Source: an uncultured Muribaculum sp.
GTDB lineage: Bacteria > Bacteroidota > Bacteroidia > Bacteroidales > Muribaculaceae
Reading direction: 5' to 3'
DNA: 7,537 nucleotides
NCBI RefSeq assembly: GCF_910583865.1
Contig: NZ_CAJTYX010000066.1
Span: forward strand, 1 to 7,537
Shown: positions 1 through 7,132 of the stretch, piece by piece
Numbering within the stretch: position 1 is the first letter of the stretch
How the letters are laid out: each line of letters opens with the position of its first letter
Notes under the pieces: generated by a model
What the model saw: the letters and a program-made list of their open reading frames with translations, nothing else
Database searches by the model: none
What the model was told of the DNA's origin: nothing
Made by a program: the position numbers and the translations under genes

Positions 1-2
1 TG

Positions 3-53
3 GAATCGGTCCTATTTTTCAATCGCCCTCTAAAGTTTAGCGGACAGTAATAA
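3..53. repeat. Left copy of a 51-bp perfect terminal inverted repeat (probable IS end)
   Basis: This stretch is the exact reverse complement of 7487-7537. It contains the word TTTAGCGGACAGTAATAA at its inner edge and brings a stop (TAG, 38-40) into the frame of the C10 protease gene, which is open only from 41 inward. Transposase-coding sequence is not visible, because only about 50 bases lie inside the window. A 51-bp perfect match is longer than most IS terminal inverted repeats, which suggests the same end of two oppositely oriented copies of one element. The transposon assignment is inference; an invertible-DNA site or an assembly artefact would look similar. Confidence 0.7.
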
Positions 54-91
54 AATTTTATAATCCCAAAGAGGGTAAAGAAGAACCTGCA

Positions 92-1945
92 GTGACCGGC
101 TGCGTGGCCACGGCCATGGCGCAGATTATTGCCCACCACCGCTATCCGGAGCGCAGCACAGGTAAAGGAGAGGCTATGGGCACCACGATGAATCTGAACA
201 TCAAGTATGACTACGACAACATGCTTGACAGCTATTCCGACGACTACAATTATAATCAGGCCTACGCCGTGGCCCAACTTATGGTGGCCTGCGGATTCTC
301 TGTCGGGATGGATTACAGCCTCGGCTTTTCAGGAGCTACGATCACGAATGCATTGAATGCGTTACGGACGAATTTTGGTTATTCAAAGGCTGAGTGCCAT
401 GATTCGGAACGGTTCTCCCGGGAAGAGTGGGAGGATATGCTTTACGATAATCTAAAGGAGGGTTATCCTGTCTATTATTCCGGATCAGGCCGCTCCGGAG
501 GACATGCATTCCTGATTGACGGTTACAAGGATGATTATTTCCATTTCAACTGGGGATGGGCAGGTTCATATGACGGATATTTCCTTATAGATTATCTGTT
601 GCCTCCTGCCGCTGATTTCAACCGCAGACAGTCGGCCATCGTAAATATCGTGCCCGACAAGGATGACTACAGCTATTCAGTGCCGGTTTATTTGTATGTC
701 TCGGATATTACGAAATCCGGGAATAAGGGTATTAATGTCTCCTTTTGGAACTCCGTTAACGGGAATCTGGTATGCGATGCAGGATTGATATATGAGAATG
801 TAGACGATACCGATGACAGGGTTTCGGTAACAAAGTACCGTGGTATTGAACTGAAGCCTACATATGGTGTCAGAGATATTGAGTTTGAGGTAAGCGCGAA
901 TGACTTACGGGGGCATAAAGTGAAGGACGCGGTCTACCGTGTGATTCCAGCCTTTGCAACGGATGGAGAAGGCTTGACCCCCATGCGGCACGATGCCGAA
1001 AACACACCCGGATATGCCTATCTGGAGTTTGACGAGTGGGGCAACGGCAGCGTGGTTATTCCCGACATGAAGTTCCCTTCGGTCGAACTGGATAATGTCC
1101 CTTCGGTCACTTACACGGCAAATCCCTTGAATGAAAATACGTTGGCTCTTAATCTTTCGGGAATCATATCTAACGGGGATAAGGAAAATGAGATCAACCA
1201 CGTGTTGCGTCCCGTGCTTTTGCAGGCCGGGGATGATGACAGCTATCAGATTGTGGCTGAAGGCAAGACTTATAGGTTCTGGATGTATCCCGGTGAAAGT
1301 CGTGAATTCGATTTGACTACCGATCTCGTGTTTAAAAAAGGCATGGAGCATGTGCCGGGTAACTATGTGCTTGCCATCCTGGCGGATAATGGTAATAAGT
1401 TGCTGTCAGATCTTCATTCGATTGAGGTCAAGGAATATCCCGGTGCAGGCGTTCTTAAAGTTAATTCATTCAAGCCATCAGCAAATGTCGGTGACGTGGT
1501 TCCGGTCGATGACATGTCCTTTGACATAGAGGTGGAATGTAATGAAGGACTATATAACCGGACTCTCATGGCATGTTTATGGTTATGGAATTCTGATTCT
1601 TATAATTTTGAAAATGCGGATGATAAAGGAGTACAGGTATGTTTATTCCCTGGAGATACATATCACTGGCATGTGACGTTTACAAGTGATATGGCTCGTC
1701 CGGGAATAAGATATGTCGCTCAGTTATATACCACATCTGGCGGTATCGCTGATAAAGAAATTTGGGGCACGATAGGGGAGGCTTCCGCAATCGACGATGT
1801 ATTGAGCGACGGGAATGCCGATGGTGTTGATCCGGAGCTTCCGGTGTACGACCTGACTGGCCGCATGGTGGCCGGCCGCTATGGCGAAGCGCAGCTTGCG
1901 CCGGGCATCTACGTGGTTGGCAACCGCAAGATCGCGGTACGCTGA
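92..1945 (+). CDS. C10 (streptopain-like) cysteine protease, 5'-truncated
   Basis: Secreted papain-fold cysteine protease of peptidase family C10 (SpeB/streptopain, interpain). Counting from the GTG at 92, the nucleophile is C4 in TGCVATAMAQ and the catalytic His is H138 in GGHAFLIDGY. The family's conserved HFNWGWAGSYDGYF follows at 151-164. About 400 residues of beta-rich sequence come next, ending in VYDLTGRMVAGR...LAPGIYVV (585-617), which resembles the short C-terminal sorting or anchoring tails of Bacteroidetes exported proteins. The GTG at 92 is unlikely to be the true start: it sits only three codons before the active-site Cys, and the frame stays open and protein-like back to 41 (FYNPKEGKEEPAV). 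The signal peptide, propeptide and first part of the catalytic domain are missing. They appear to have been cut off by the repeat at 3-53, whose TAG at 38-40 closes the frame. The remnant is probably non-functional. The family call is firm; the substrate is unknown. Confidence 0.88.
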   Translation: MTGCVATAMAQIIAHHRYPERSTGKGEAMGTTMNLNIKYDYDNMLDSYSDDYNYNQAYAVAQLMVACGFSVGMDYSLGFSGATITNALNALRTNFGYSKAECHDSERFSREEWEDMLYDNLKEGYPVYYSGSGRSGGHAFLIDGYKDDYFHFNWGWAGSYDGYFLIDYLLPPAADFNRRQSAIVNIVPDKDDYSYSVPVYLYVSDITKSGNKGINVSFWNSVNGNLVCDAGLIYENVDDTDDRVSVTKYRGIELKPTYGVRDIEFEVSANDLRGHKVKDAVYRVIPAFATDGEGLTPMRHDAENTPGYAYLEFDEWGNGSVVIPDMKFPSVELDNVPSVTYTANPLNENTLALNLSGIISNGDKENEINHVLRPVLLQAGDDDSYQIVAEGKTYRFWMYPGESREFDLTTDLVFKKGMEHVPGNYVLAILADNGNKLLSDLHSIEVKEYPGAGVLKVNSFKPSANVGDVVPVDDMSFDIEVECNEGLYNRTLMACLWLWNSDSYNFENADDKGVQVCLFPGDTYHWHVTFTSDMARPGIRYVAQLYTTSGGIADKEIWGTIGEASAIDDVLSDGNADGVDPELPVYDLTGRMVAGRYGEAQLAPGIYVVGNRKIAVR

Positions 1946-1968
1946 TCTTAAGCCTTCCATTGAAAAAA

Positions 1969-2010
1969 CGACTCGCCCGTAAAGCGCCATGGCGCTTTAC
2001 GGGCGAGTTG
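1969..2010 (-). terminator. Rho-independent terminator of htpG (may also act on the plus strand)
   Basis: Positions 1971-2008 are a perfect 38-bp palindrome with arms ACTCGCCCGTAAAGCGCC / GGCGCTTTACGGGCGAGT. In RNA it extends by one G-U and one C-G pair. On the minus strand it is followed directly by a run of six U (complement of the A-run at 1963-1968), the canonical terminator layout. It lies about 125 nt past the htpG stop. On the plus strand it lies 25 nt past the C10 protease stop but lacks a good T-run, so termination in that direction is less certain. Confidence 0.8.
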
Positions 2011-2032
2011 CGTTGGGGGGATGGGCAGGATA

Positions 2033-2127
2033 GACCGATCGAATCGGTCGGGTCGGTAAGACAAGTCAGACAGGTCGGACTTGTCTTACCAGTCTGAAAT
2101 GTCCGACCGGTCCGTTCTTGGTCGGGC
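2033..2127. repeat. Cluster of hairpins built from GTCGG/CCGAC words in the htpG 3' region
   Basis: Three inverted repeats sit side by side. GACCGAT (2033-2039) pairs with ATCGGTC (2043-2049). GGTAAGACAAGTC (2055-2067) pairs perfectly with GACTTGTCTTACC (2078-2090) across a 10-nt loop. GTCCGACC (2101-2108) pairs with GGTCGGGC (2120-2127) with one G-U. The words GTCGG, CCGAC, GTCAGAC and GTCTGA recur throughout. This fits a REP-like intergenic palindrome or a structured 3' UTR between convergent genes. The pairing is read directly from the sequence; any function is unknown. Confidence 0.6.
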
Positions 2128-2133
2128 TTTGGT

Positions 2134-4191
2134 TTAGAGGAGGTCGACCGAGCGGGAGATGAAGGAGGATAGGGCGGAGCCTCGGAGAAGGCCGTTGCCG
2201 AGGAGGGCGAGGTCGATCAGCTGCTTTACGCGCGGCTGTGTGGCGGCGTAGTCGGCGATGGCCTTGTTTTCGTTCTCGCGCAGTTCGCTAACTTTCTTTT
2301 CGAGGTCGGCGAGTTGCTTGTCGGTCTCGGCGTCCTTCTTGTCGCCTGCGGCCTTGGCGGCGTCGCGCAGACGGGTGATCTCGGCGTTGGCTGCCTCGAT
2401 GTCGGCCTCCATGGGCTGTACCGTGGCGTCGAGCGCCTGTGCTGCGGCGTCGCGCAGCTCCTTCACGAGGCGATGCTCGGTGTTGACGATGAGGTTGTAG
2501 TTGTCGGGCATGTCGGCGTAGAATGCCATGCCTGGCTGCATGGCCGCCATGTCCTTCATGCGTCGCATGTATTCGTTCTGTGTGATCATCACCGGTGCGG
2601 CGGTGGGGGCGAGGGCCTCGAAGCTTACGAGGAACTCGGCTTTCTCCACGGCGGGGATCTGCGAGCGGAAGATGGTGGTAAGCTCGTTGCGCTGCAGTGC
2701 GGTGAGGTCGGCCACTTTGCGGTCCTCCTTGGCGATGAGGTTGTCGATCACGTCGGAGTCGACGCGCACGAAGCGGCTCTTTTCCACTTTCTGCTCAAGC
2801 AGGCCGATGAAGTGGGAGTCGAGCTGACCGTCCATGACGAGCACGTCGTAGCCGCGCTCGGTGGCGGCGTTGATGTAGTTGTACTGGGCCGTCGGGTCGG
2901 TGGTGTAAAGATAGACAGTCGTGCCGTCCTTGTCGGTCTGCGAAGGCTCGATTAGGGTCTTGTACTCATCGAGGGTGAAGAATTTGCCCTCGGTGTCCTT
3001 CAGCAGGACGAACTTCTTGGCGCGGTCGGCAAACTTCTCGTCGGTGAGCATGCCGTATTCGATGAATATCTTGATGTCGTCCCACTTGGCCTCGAAGTCG
3101 GCGCGGTTCTGCGTGAAAATCTCTTCGAGACGGTCGGCCACCTTTCGGGTGATGTAGCCGGAGATTTTCTTCACTGCGGAGTCGCTTTGCAGATATGAAC
3201 GGCTGACGTTTAGGGGGATGTCGGGGCTGTCTATCACACCCTGCATGAGCATCATGAACTCAGGCACGACGCCCTCGACAGAGTCGGTGACGAACACCTG
3301 GTTGCAGTAGAGCTGTATGCGTCCCTGGCGGTTGATGTCGATGTTGCTCTTGATCTTGGGGAAGTAGAGGATGCCTGTAAGGGTGAAGGGGTAGTCGACG
3401 TTGAGGTGGATCCAGAAGAGAGGGTCATCCTGGCCGGGATACAGCTCGCGGTAGAACGCGCGGTAGTCGTCGTCGGTCAAGTCGGCAGGCTTCTTAGTCC
3501 ATGCCGGCTCGGTGTTGTTGATTACGTTGTCGCGGTCGGTGTCTACCATCTTGCCGTCCTTCCATTCCTGCTCCTTCCCGGAGATGACGGGCACGGGGAG
3601 GAAGCGGCAGTATTTCTTCAGGAGAGTGTCGATGCACGCCTGTTCGAGGAAGTCCTTGTTGTCGTCATCGATGTAGAGCACGATGTCTGTGCCGCGCTCC
3701 TTTTTGTCAATCGGCTCCATGGTGTACTCGGGCGAGCCGTCGCACGACCACATCATGGCCTGCGCGCCCTCCTTGTAGCTGAGGGTGCGGATCTCCACCT
3801 TCTTTGCCACCATGAAGGCCGAGTAGAATCCGAGCCCGAAGTGGCCGATGATGTTCTCAGCCTTGTCCTTGTACTTGGCCAGGAACTCTTCGGCACCGGA
3901 GAATGCTATCTGGTTGATGTATTTGTCGATATCCTCGGCAGTCATGCCGATGCCGTGGTCGCTGACGGTGAGCGTGCCGCCCTCCTTGTCTACGGTGACG
4001 CGCACGGCCATGTCATCGAGCGCGCCCTTGTATTCGCCGAACGACGAGAGCGTGCGCAGTTTCTGGGTGGCGTCGATGGCGTTGCTCACCAGCTCGCGTA
4101 GGAAAATCTCGTGGTCGGAGTATAGAAACTTCTTGATTACGGGGAAGATGTTGTCGGTAGTCACCCCGATTTTACCTGTCTTGGTATCCAT
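2134..4191 (-). CDS. htpG: HtpG, Hsp90-family molecular chaperone
   Basis: Full-length (685 aa) bacterial Hsp90, a cytosolic dimeric ATP-driven chaperone acting late in protein folding and under stress. The N-terminal GHKL ATPase domain shows all the expected nucleotide-binding motifs: ELVSNAIDA (E33 general base, N37 Mg-binding), DHGIGM (D78, adenine contact), the glycine-rich lid motif GHFGLGFYSAF (116-126) and GTDI (167-170). The middle domain carries IPLNVSRSYLQ with R331, equivalent to the catalytic Arg that contacts ATP phosphate. The region around residues 600-655 is charged and helical (E/K/A-rich) and leads into the C-terminal dimerisation end. Length matches Bacteroidetes HtpG. The ATG at 4189-4191 gives the natural N-terminus (MDTKTGKIGV). 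No Shine-Dalgarno is evident, only an A/T-rich leader, as usual in this phylum. It is monocistronic as far as can be seen, convergent with the C10 gene and divergent from the RHS unit. Confidence 0.97.
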   Translation of the reverse strand: MDTKTGKIGVTTDNIFPVIKKFLYSDHEIFLRELVSNAIDATQKLRTLSSFGEYKGALDDMAVRVTVDKEGGTLTVSDHGIGMTAEDIDKYINQIAFSGAEEFLAKYKDKAENIIGHFGLGFYSAFMVAKKVEIRTLSYKEGAQAMMWSCDGSPEYTMEPIDKKERGTDIVLYIDDDNKDFLEQACIDTLLKKYCRFLPVPVISGKEQEWKDGKMVDTDRDNVINNTEPAWTKKPADLTDDDYRAFYRELYPGQDDPLFWIHLNVDYPFTLTGILYFPKIKSNIDINRQGRIQLYCNQVFVTDSVEGVVPEFMMLMQGVIDSPDIPLNVSRSYLQSDSAVKKISGYITRKVADRLEEIFTQNRADFEAKWDDIKIFIEYGMLTDEKFADRAKKFVLLKDTEGKFFTLDEYKTLIEPSQTDKDGTTVYLYTTDPTAQYNYINAATERGYDVLVMDGQLDSHFIGLLEQKVEKSRFVRVDSDVIDNLIAKEDRKVADLTALQRNELTTIFRSQIPAVEKAEFLVSFEALAPTAAPVMITQNEYMRRMKDMAAMQPGMAFYADMPDNYNLIVNTEHRLVKELRDAAAQALDATVQPMEADIEAANAEITRLRDAAKAAGDKKDAETDKQLADLEKKVSELRENENKAIADYAATQPRVKQLIDLALLGNGLLRGSALSSFISRSVDLL

Positions 4192-4501
4192 GGGTATATT
4201 TTGGTTATTGATTTTATTTTATTGGAAATCTTAGATGTCCTGGCGGTAGGTGGAAACTGCTGCCTCATTCCATACATAACAATCGGCAAACCCCGTGCCA
4301 ACCTCTCCCCGCGTTAAATTTCCCTAAATCCACTGCCATTTTGTCCGACCTCCCCGTCGGAGTCTGTTGGTGGCAATCGCCTATTGGCGCATTTCAATAT
4401 TCGGGGGAATACTTTTGAAATTATTAGAATTGTAACAATATATATTTGGATTCTGTCGTGGATTTGGTTAGATTTGTGAAAACCTTAAAAATCCATACGA
4501 C
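4192..4501. other. Intergenic region between divergent htpG and the toxin unit
   Basis: The 310-bp region contains no convincing protein gene. The half next to htpG has an A/T-rich leader, but I find no clear TTTG / TAnnTTTG pair for htpG on the minus strand and no CIRCE-like element. A small 6-bp hairpin, TCCGAC (4344-4349) with GTCGGA (4356-4361), uses the same GTCCGACC word seen 3' of htpG. The half next to the toxin unit turns strongly A/T-rich from about 4390 and carries the promoter listed separately. Confidence 0.6.
4445..4476 (+). promoter_or_regulatory. Bacteroidetes-type promoter for the lipoprotein/RHS unit
   Basis: TTTG at 4445-4448 (-33 element) is followed after 20 nt by TAGATTTG at 4469-4476. 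This matches the Bacteroidetes housekeeping sigma consensus TTTG-N19/20-TAnnTTTG. A start site near 4483 would give a leader of about 20 nt before the ATG at 4502 and about 140 nt before the lipoprotein gene. A second -7-like box, TATATTTG (4441-4448), overlaps the -33 element, with a TTTG at 4414-4417, but its 23-nt spacing is less good. This is a consensus match only. Confidence 0.55.
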
Positions 4502-4621
4502 ATGGAATCTACTCAACCTCCACTTATTCATCCTTTCAAGTCGCCCATTGCTGCACGACTCCGAGTGCCATATGATAAAATGAGGTTATTGGATATTAAG
4601 GCATACATAAAACTGAAATAG
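4502..4621 (+). CDS. Small 39-codon ORF, unknown, first in the toxin unit
   Basis: ATG at 4502, stop TAG at 4619-4621. The product starts MESTQPPLIHPFKSPIAARL and is basic at its C-terminus (AYIKLK). It begins about 25 nt past the predicted promoter and ends one base before the GTG of the next gene, a spacing that would suit translational coupling. I do not recognise it, and no signal peptide or membrane segment is visible. It could be a real small protein, a leader peptide, or the leftover C-terminus of an earlier toxin tip that once preceded the lipoprotein gene. Coding status is uncertain because the ORF is short and could occur by chance. Confidence 0.3.
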   Translation: MESTQPPLIHPFKSPIAARLRVPYDKMRLLDIKAYIKLK

Positions 4622-4622
4622 A

Positions 4623-5216
4623 GTGATTAGGTTTAATATTAATATCTATGTGATTATAAGATGCATCTTATGCATCTTATGTCTGTCGAGTTGTGTATAT
4701 ACTCGGATGACTCATCTTTCAGATGAGGATATGGAGTGGATAAATGTATATGGCAACGGAGAATATGTACTATTTGTCTCTAATGTTGGTAATACTGATA
4801 CATTGTCCATTAAGGAGATAATATTATTTAATAGTAAAAATCCGTTTTATTTTAGTGAAGCGGGAGGGTCTACGTATAGGGCCAATGGCGGATATCGGTT
4901 TATCCTTCACCATAACATTGAAAAGTTTCATGGGCTTGCTTTTTTTGAGAAAGAACTGGACGATTCGTTGTATTTCAGTCTGACTTTGGGCAAATCATAT
5001 CTAAAATACCCAATGAATACATATGATAGAGAAATCTTAGTCATGGATTCTATAAATATAGCTTATTCTGAATATGGATATGATATTCCGAATAAGGTAA
5101 AGGAGGGCGTATGGAGCAAGGAACACGGACTCATCTACTATAAGTTTGAGGACGGGGAGGAATTCTTCAGGCAGGACTTGCTGCCCGGCTCCATTCAGAT
5201 GAAAAACCAATCATAG
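4623..5216 (+). CDS. Putative lipoprotein, possible orphan immunity protein
   Basis: A 197-aa protein with a lipoprotein signal peptide: a hydrophobic Cys-rich stretch (CILCILCLSSC) ending in the lipobox LSSC, with C24 as the lipidated residue. It would be attached to a membrane facing the periplasm. Two GTG starts are possible: 4623, or 4650 (MIIRCILC...), the latter giving a tighter 15-residue signal. The mature part is rich in Tyr, Phe and acidic residues and ends with WSKEHGLIYYKFEDGEEFFR. I cannot assign a family. The gene is markedly A/T-rich, unlike htpG and the RHS core. It lies 8 bp upstream of the RHS start, on the same strand and under the same promoter. Bacteroidetes RHS loci often carry strings of small lipoproteins that serve as antidotes for current or former toxin tips. 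This gene fits that place, but the role is inferred from context alone. Confidence 0.7.
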   Translation: MIRFNINIYVIIRCILCILCLSSCVYTRMTHLSDEDMEWINVYGNGEYVLFVSNVGNTDTLSIKEIILFNSKNPFYFSEAGGSTYRANGGYRFILHHNIEKFHGLAFFEKELDDSLYFSLTLGKSYLKYPMNTYDREILVMDSINIAYSEYGYDIPNKVKEGVWSKEHGLIYYKFEDGEEFFRQDLLPGSIQMKNQS

Positions 5217-5224
5217 GGTAGGGT

Positions 5225-7132
5225 ATGAGTGATTTGCGGTTTGGAACACCCGGATTGATGTGGATTGTGGCTCAATCCATGCCCAAGGAACGGCATCGTG
5301 ATGTGTACGGTCTGTGGCGCGGCTATACCTACAGTTACGACGGGGCGGACCGGTTGGTGTCGGCGGTCTACGGCGAGACGGGAAGCCGCCCGGCGACTCT
5401 CATAGCCGATTCCCCGGACTATTCGGAGTACCGCACCTACGATGCGGGGAGCAACCTCGCCACGCTCAAGGCCTGTGGCCTGACCGACCGTCAGAGGGTC
5501 TCTAATCTGGAAAAGAAGCTGTCGTTCGGGCCGGTGAAGGACATCGTTTTCGAAAACCGTGGCGCGCAGATGCTGTCGGCGACTGTAGCCCCGAACACGG
5601 CCACGGTCTCTACGATGGACAACTCTGTGATCGGCGCATTGAAAGAGAGCAAGAGCGTAGGCTTCAACTACGATGCCGCCGGCCGCCTTGTCGAGGACGG
5701 CCTGCGCGACGAGAGCTTCACCTACGACCGCTGCGGCAACCCCTCTGTTGCTCAATACTCCACCGGACGTGCGATAGACTATCTGGCCAAGTATTCCTAC
5801 GATGCCACGGGTGTGCTGCACAAGCGCTCGATGGCCTACAACTACGAATTAATCTATAAACGTGATGAGCCGCTCGTGCCGATTTATCCCGACTCCTTAC
5901 GACCGGGGTATCATTATCCATGGGACAGTCTCCCTCCTCGTCTCGACTCAATCATAACCCCTCGCCCTGTCTTTCCGTCGCCGGTCGGAGCGCAGCCGGC
6001 TCTTTCGGGCAGTTCCTCGCCCCAAGCGATAAGCGTACTTTGGCCTCCGGGCAATCGTCGCGACAGCCTTGGTAGAGTCGATGACATTCTTGCACGGACC
6101 CCGCATATGGACTATGCCTACTGCGGCAACTACGAGTACCGCAACGGCAGCCTGTCGCGTATCGTCACCCCTGTGGGCTACTACGAGGGCGGCCGCCACC
6201 ACTACCAGCTCAACGACTACCAGGGGAACGTGCGCTGCGTGGTCTCCGACACCCTCAGTCTCGTCAGCGCCGTGCACTACTACCCCGGCGGCTCTCTGTT
6301 CGGCGAGGAATACGGCACACCCGAGGACAAGCCTCTCTTCCAAGGCTCACGCCTCGAAAGCTATGGACGCCACTCCTTCTACGACCTCCTCAACCGCCAC
6401 TACGATCCCGTCCTCTGCCGCTTCACCTCCATCGACTCCAAGTATGCCAACCATTATCCTTTCACTCCCTACCATTATGGTCTCTGCAACCCAGTCCGCT
6501 TCCGCGACCCCGACGGCAACGATGCCATAATCACCTTTAGCGGCAGGACAATCACGGTGTCAGCCGACATATATCTTATGGGAGCATTGGCGACACGAGA
6601 ACTGGCCAATATCTATCAGGCCGATATCATGAACACATGGGGTAGCATGACTACATATAATTACCAAGGCACAGAGTACCAAGTAGTTTGGGATATAAAT
6701 GTTTCCGTGAAGCAGTATGACCAGCTAAAGGAGAGAGATGGAAGGAGTAATTATTTGGAAGTGACAGATAATCCTGAACAGACTTCATCTATTCGTGAGA
6801 ATAGAACTGGGATTATAAGGAGTACGTCTGACATTGAATTTAAGTTTGATAATCCTATCAGTCATGAACTGGGTCATATATTAGGGTTGAAAGATCGTTA
6901 TGATAAGTTTACAAATAAGGCTAATCCAGGATGGCATGGAAATATAATGGCAGAAAAAGCAGGCTGTGGATGGGTAGAGAAACGTAATCTAAAGCCATTA
7001 TTTGAACCGGGATTGAAGGTCTATCATGGCTCTCAGATACAATCTAAAGCATTACGATATCCGTTCCTTAACAGCATTCGTGGTAGCTGGAATTATATTT
7101 GGCGTATTAATAAGAATAATAGAGAACGATGA
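5225..7132 (+). CDS. RHS-core protein with C-terminal metzincin-like metalloprotease tip (polymorphic toxin)
   Basis: A 635-aa protein in two parts. Residues 30-433 are RHS/YD-repeat core: YTYSYDGADRLVSAVY (34-49), FNYDAAGRLVEDGL (147-160), FTYDRCGNPSVAQY (165-178) and YSYDATGVL (190-198), then the RHS-associated core (YQGNVRCVVSD at 332; FYDLLNRHYDPVLCRFTSID at 385-404) ending at RDPDGN (427-432). Such cores wrap and deliver a variable C-terminal effector. Residues 433-635 are that tip. They contain HELGHILGLKD (547-557), a zincin HExxHxxGxxD motif with H547 and H551 as zinc ligands, E548 as base and D557 as likely third ligand, plus a Met-turn-like NIMA (573-576). The tip is probably a protease toxin. 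DNA is GC-rich to about 6530 and A/T-rich after it. Residues 212-295 are an unusual Pro-rich insert. The ATG at 5225 follows an in-frame stop (5219-5221). There is no signal peptide, and the core is short for the family, so this may be an orphan cassette. Confidence 0.88.
   Translation: MSDLRFGTPGLMWIVAQSMPKERHRDVYGLWRGYTYSYDGADRLVSAVYGETGSRPATLIADSPDYSEYRTYDAGSNLATLKACGLTDRQRVSNLEKKLSFGPVKDIVFENRGAQMLSATVAPNTATVSTMDNSVIGALKESKSVGFNYDAAGRLVEDGLRDESFTYDRCGNPSVAQYSTGRAIDYLAKYSYDATGVLHKRSMAYNYELIYKRDEPLVPIYPDSLRPGYHYPWDSLPPRLDSIITPRPVFPSPVGAQPALSGSSSPQAISVLWPPGNRRDSLGRVDDILARTPHMDYAYCGNYEYRNGSLSRIVTPVGYYEGGRHHYQLNDYQGNVRCVVSDTLSLVSAVHYYPGGSLFGEEYGTPEDKPLFQGSRLESYGRHSFYDLLNRHYDPVLCRFTSIDSKYANHYPFTPYHYGLCNPVRFRDPDGNDAIITFSGRTITVSADIYLMGALATRELANIYQADIMNTWGSMTTYNYQGTEYQVVWDINVSVKQYDQLKERDGRSNYLEVTDNPEQTSSIRENRTGIIRSTSDIEFKFDNPISHELGHILGLKDRYDKFTNKANPGWHGNIMAEKAGCGWVEKRNLKPLFEPGLKVYHGSQIQSKALRYPFLNSIRGSWNYIWRINKNNRER
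7094..7101 (+). promoter_or_regulatory. Possible -7 element (TATATTTG) before the immunity gene
   Basis: TATATTTG inside the 3' end of the toxin ORF matches the Bacteroidetes -7 consensus TAnnTTTG and lies 27 nt upstream of the ATG at 7129. No TTTG is found at the proper -33 distance, so this is a half match. It could give toxin-independent expression of the antidote. The same octamer occurs at 4441-4448. Confidence 0.2.

Noticed and set aside
2033..2127. CRISPR array or tRNA/small-RNA gene in the hairpin cluster
   Set aside because: Repeats are short, irregular and lack evenly sized spacers; no cloverleaf or other RNA family could be recognised.
2314..4101. Long plus-strand ORFs of up to 231 codons opposite htpG
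   Set aside because: They are antisense shadows of a full-length, motif-complete HtpG; their translations are low-complexity (V/G/L/H-rich or S-rich) and show no domain.
4192..4440. Heat-shock operator or consensus promoter for htpG
   Set aside because: I searched the minus strand for TTTG / TAnnTTTG pairs and for a CIRCE-like inverted repeat and found no convincing match.
5195..6530. Minus-strand and alternative-frame ORFs across the RHS core
   Set aside because: They result from the GC-rich codon pattern of the RHS core; the translations are repetitive (for example Ser/Thr/Ala-rich) and overlap a clearly coding frame.
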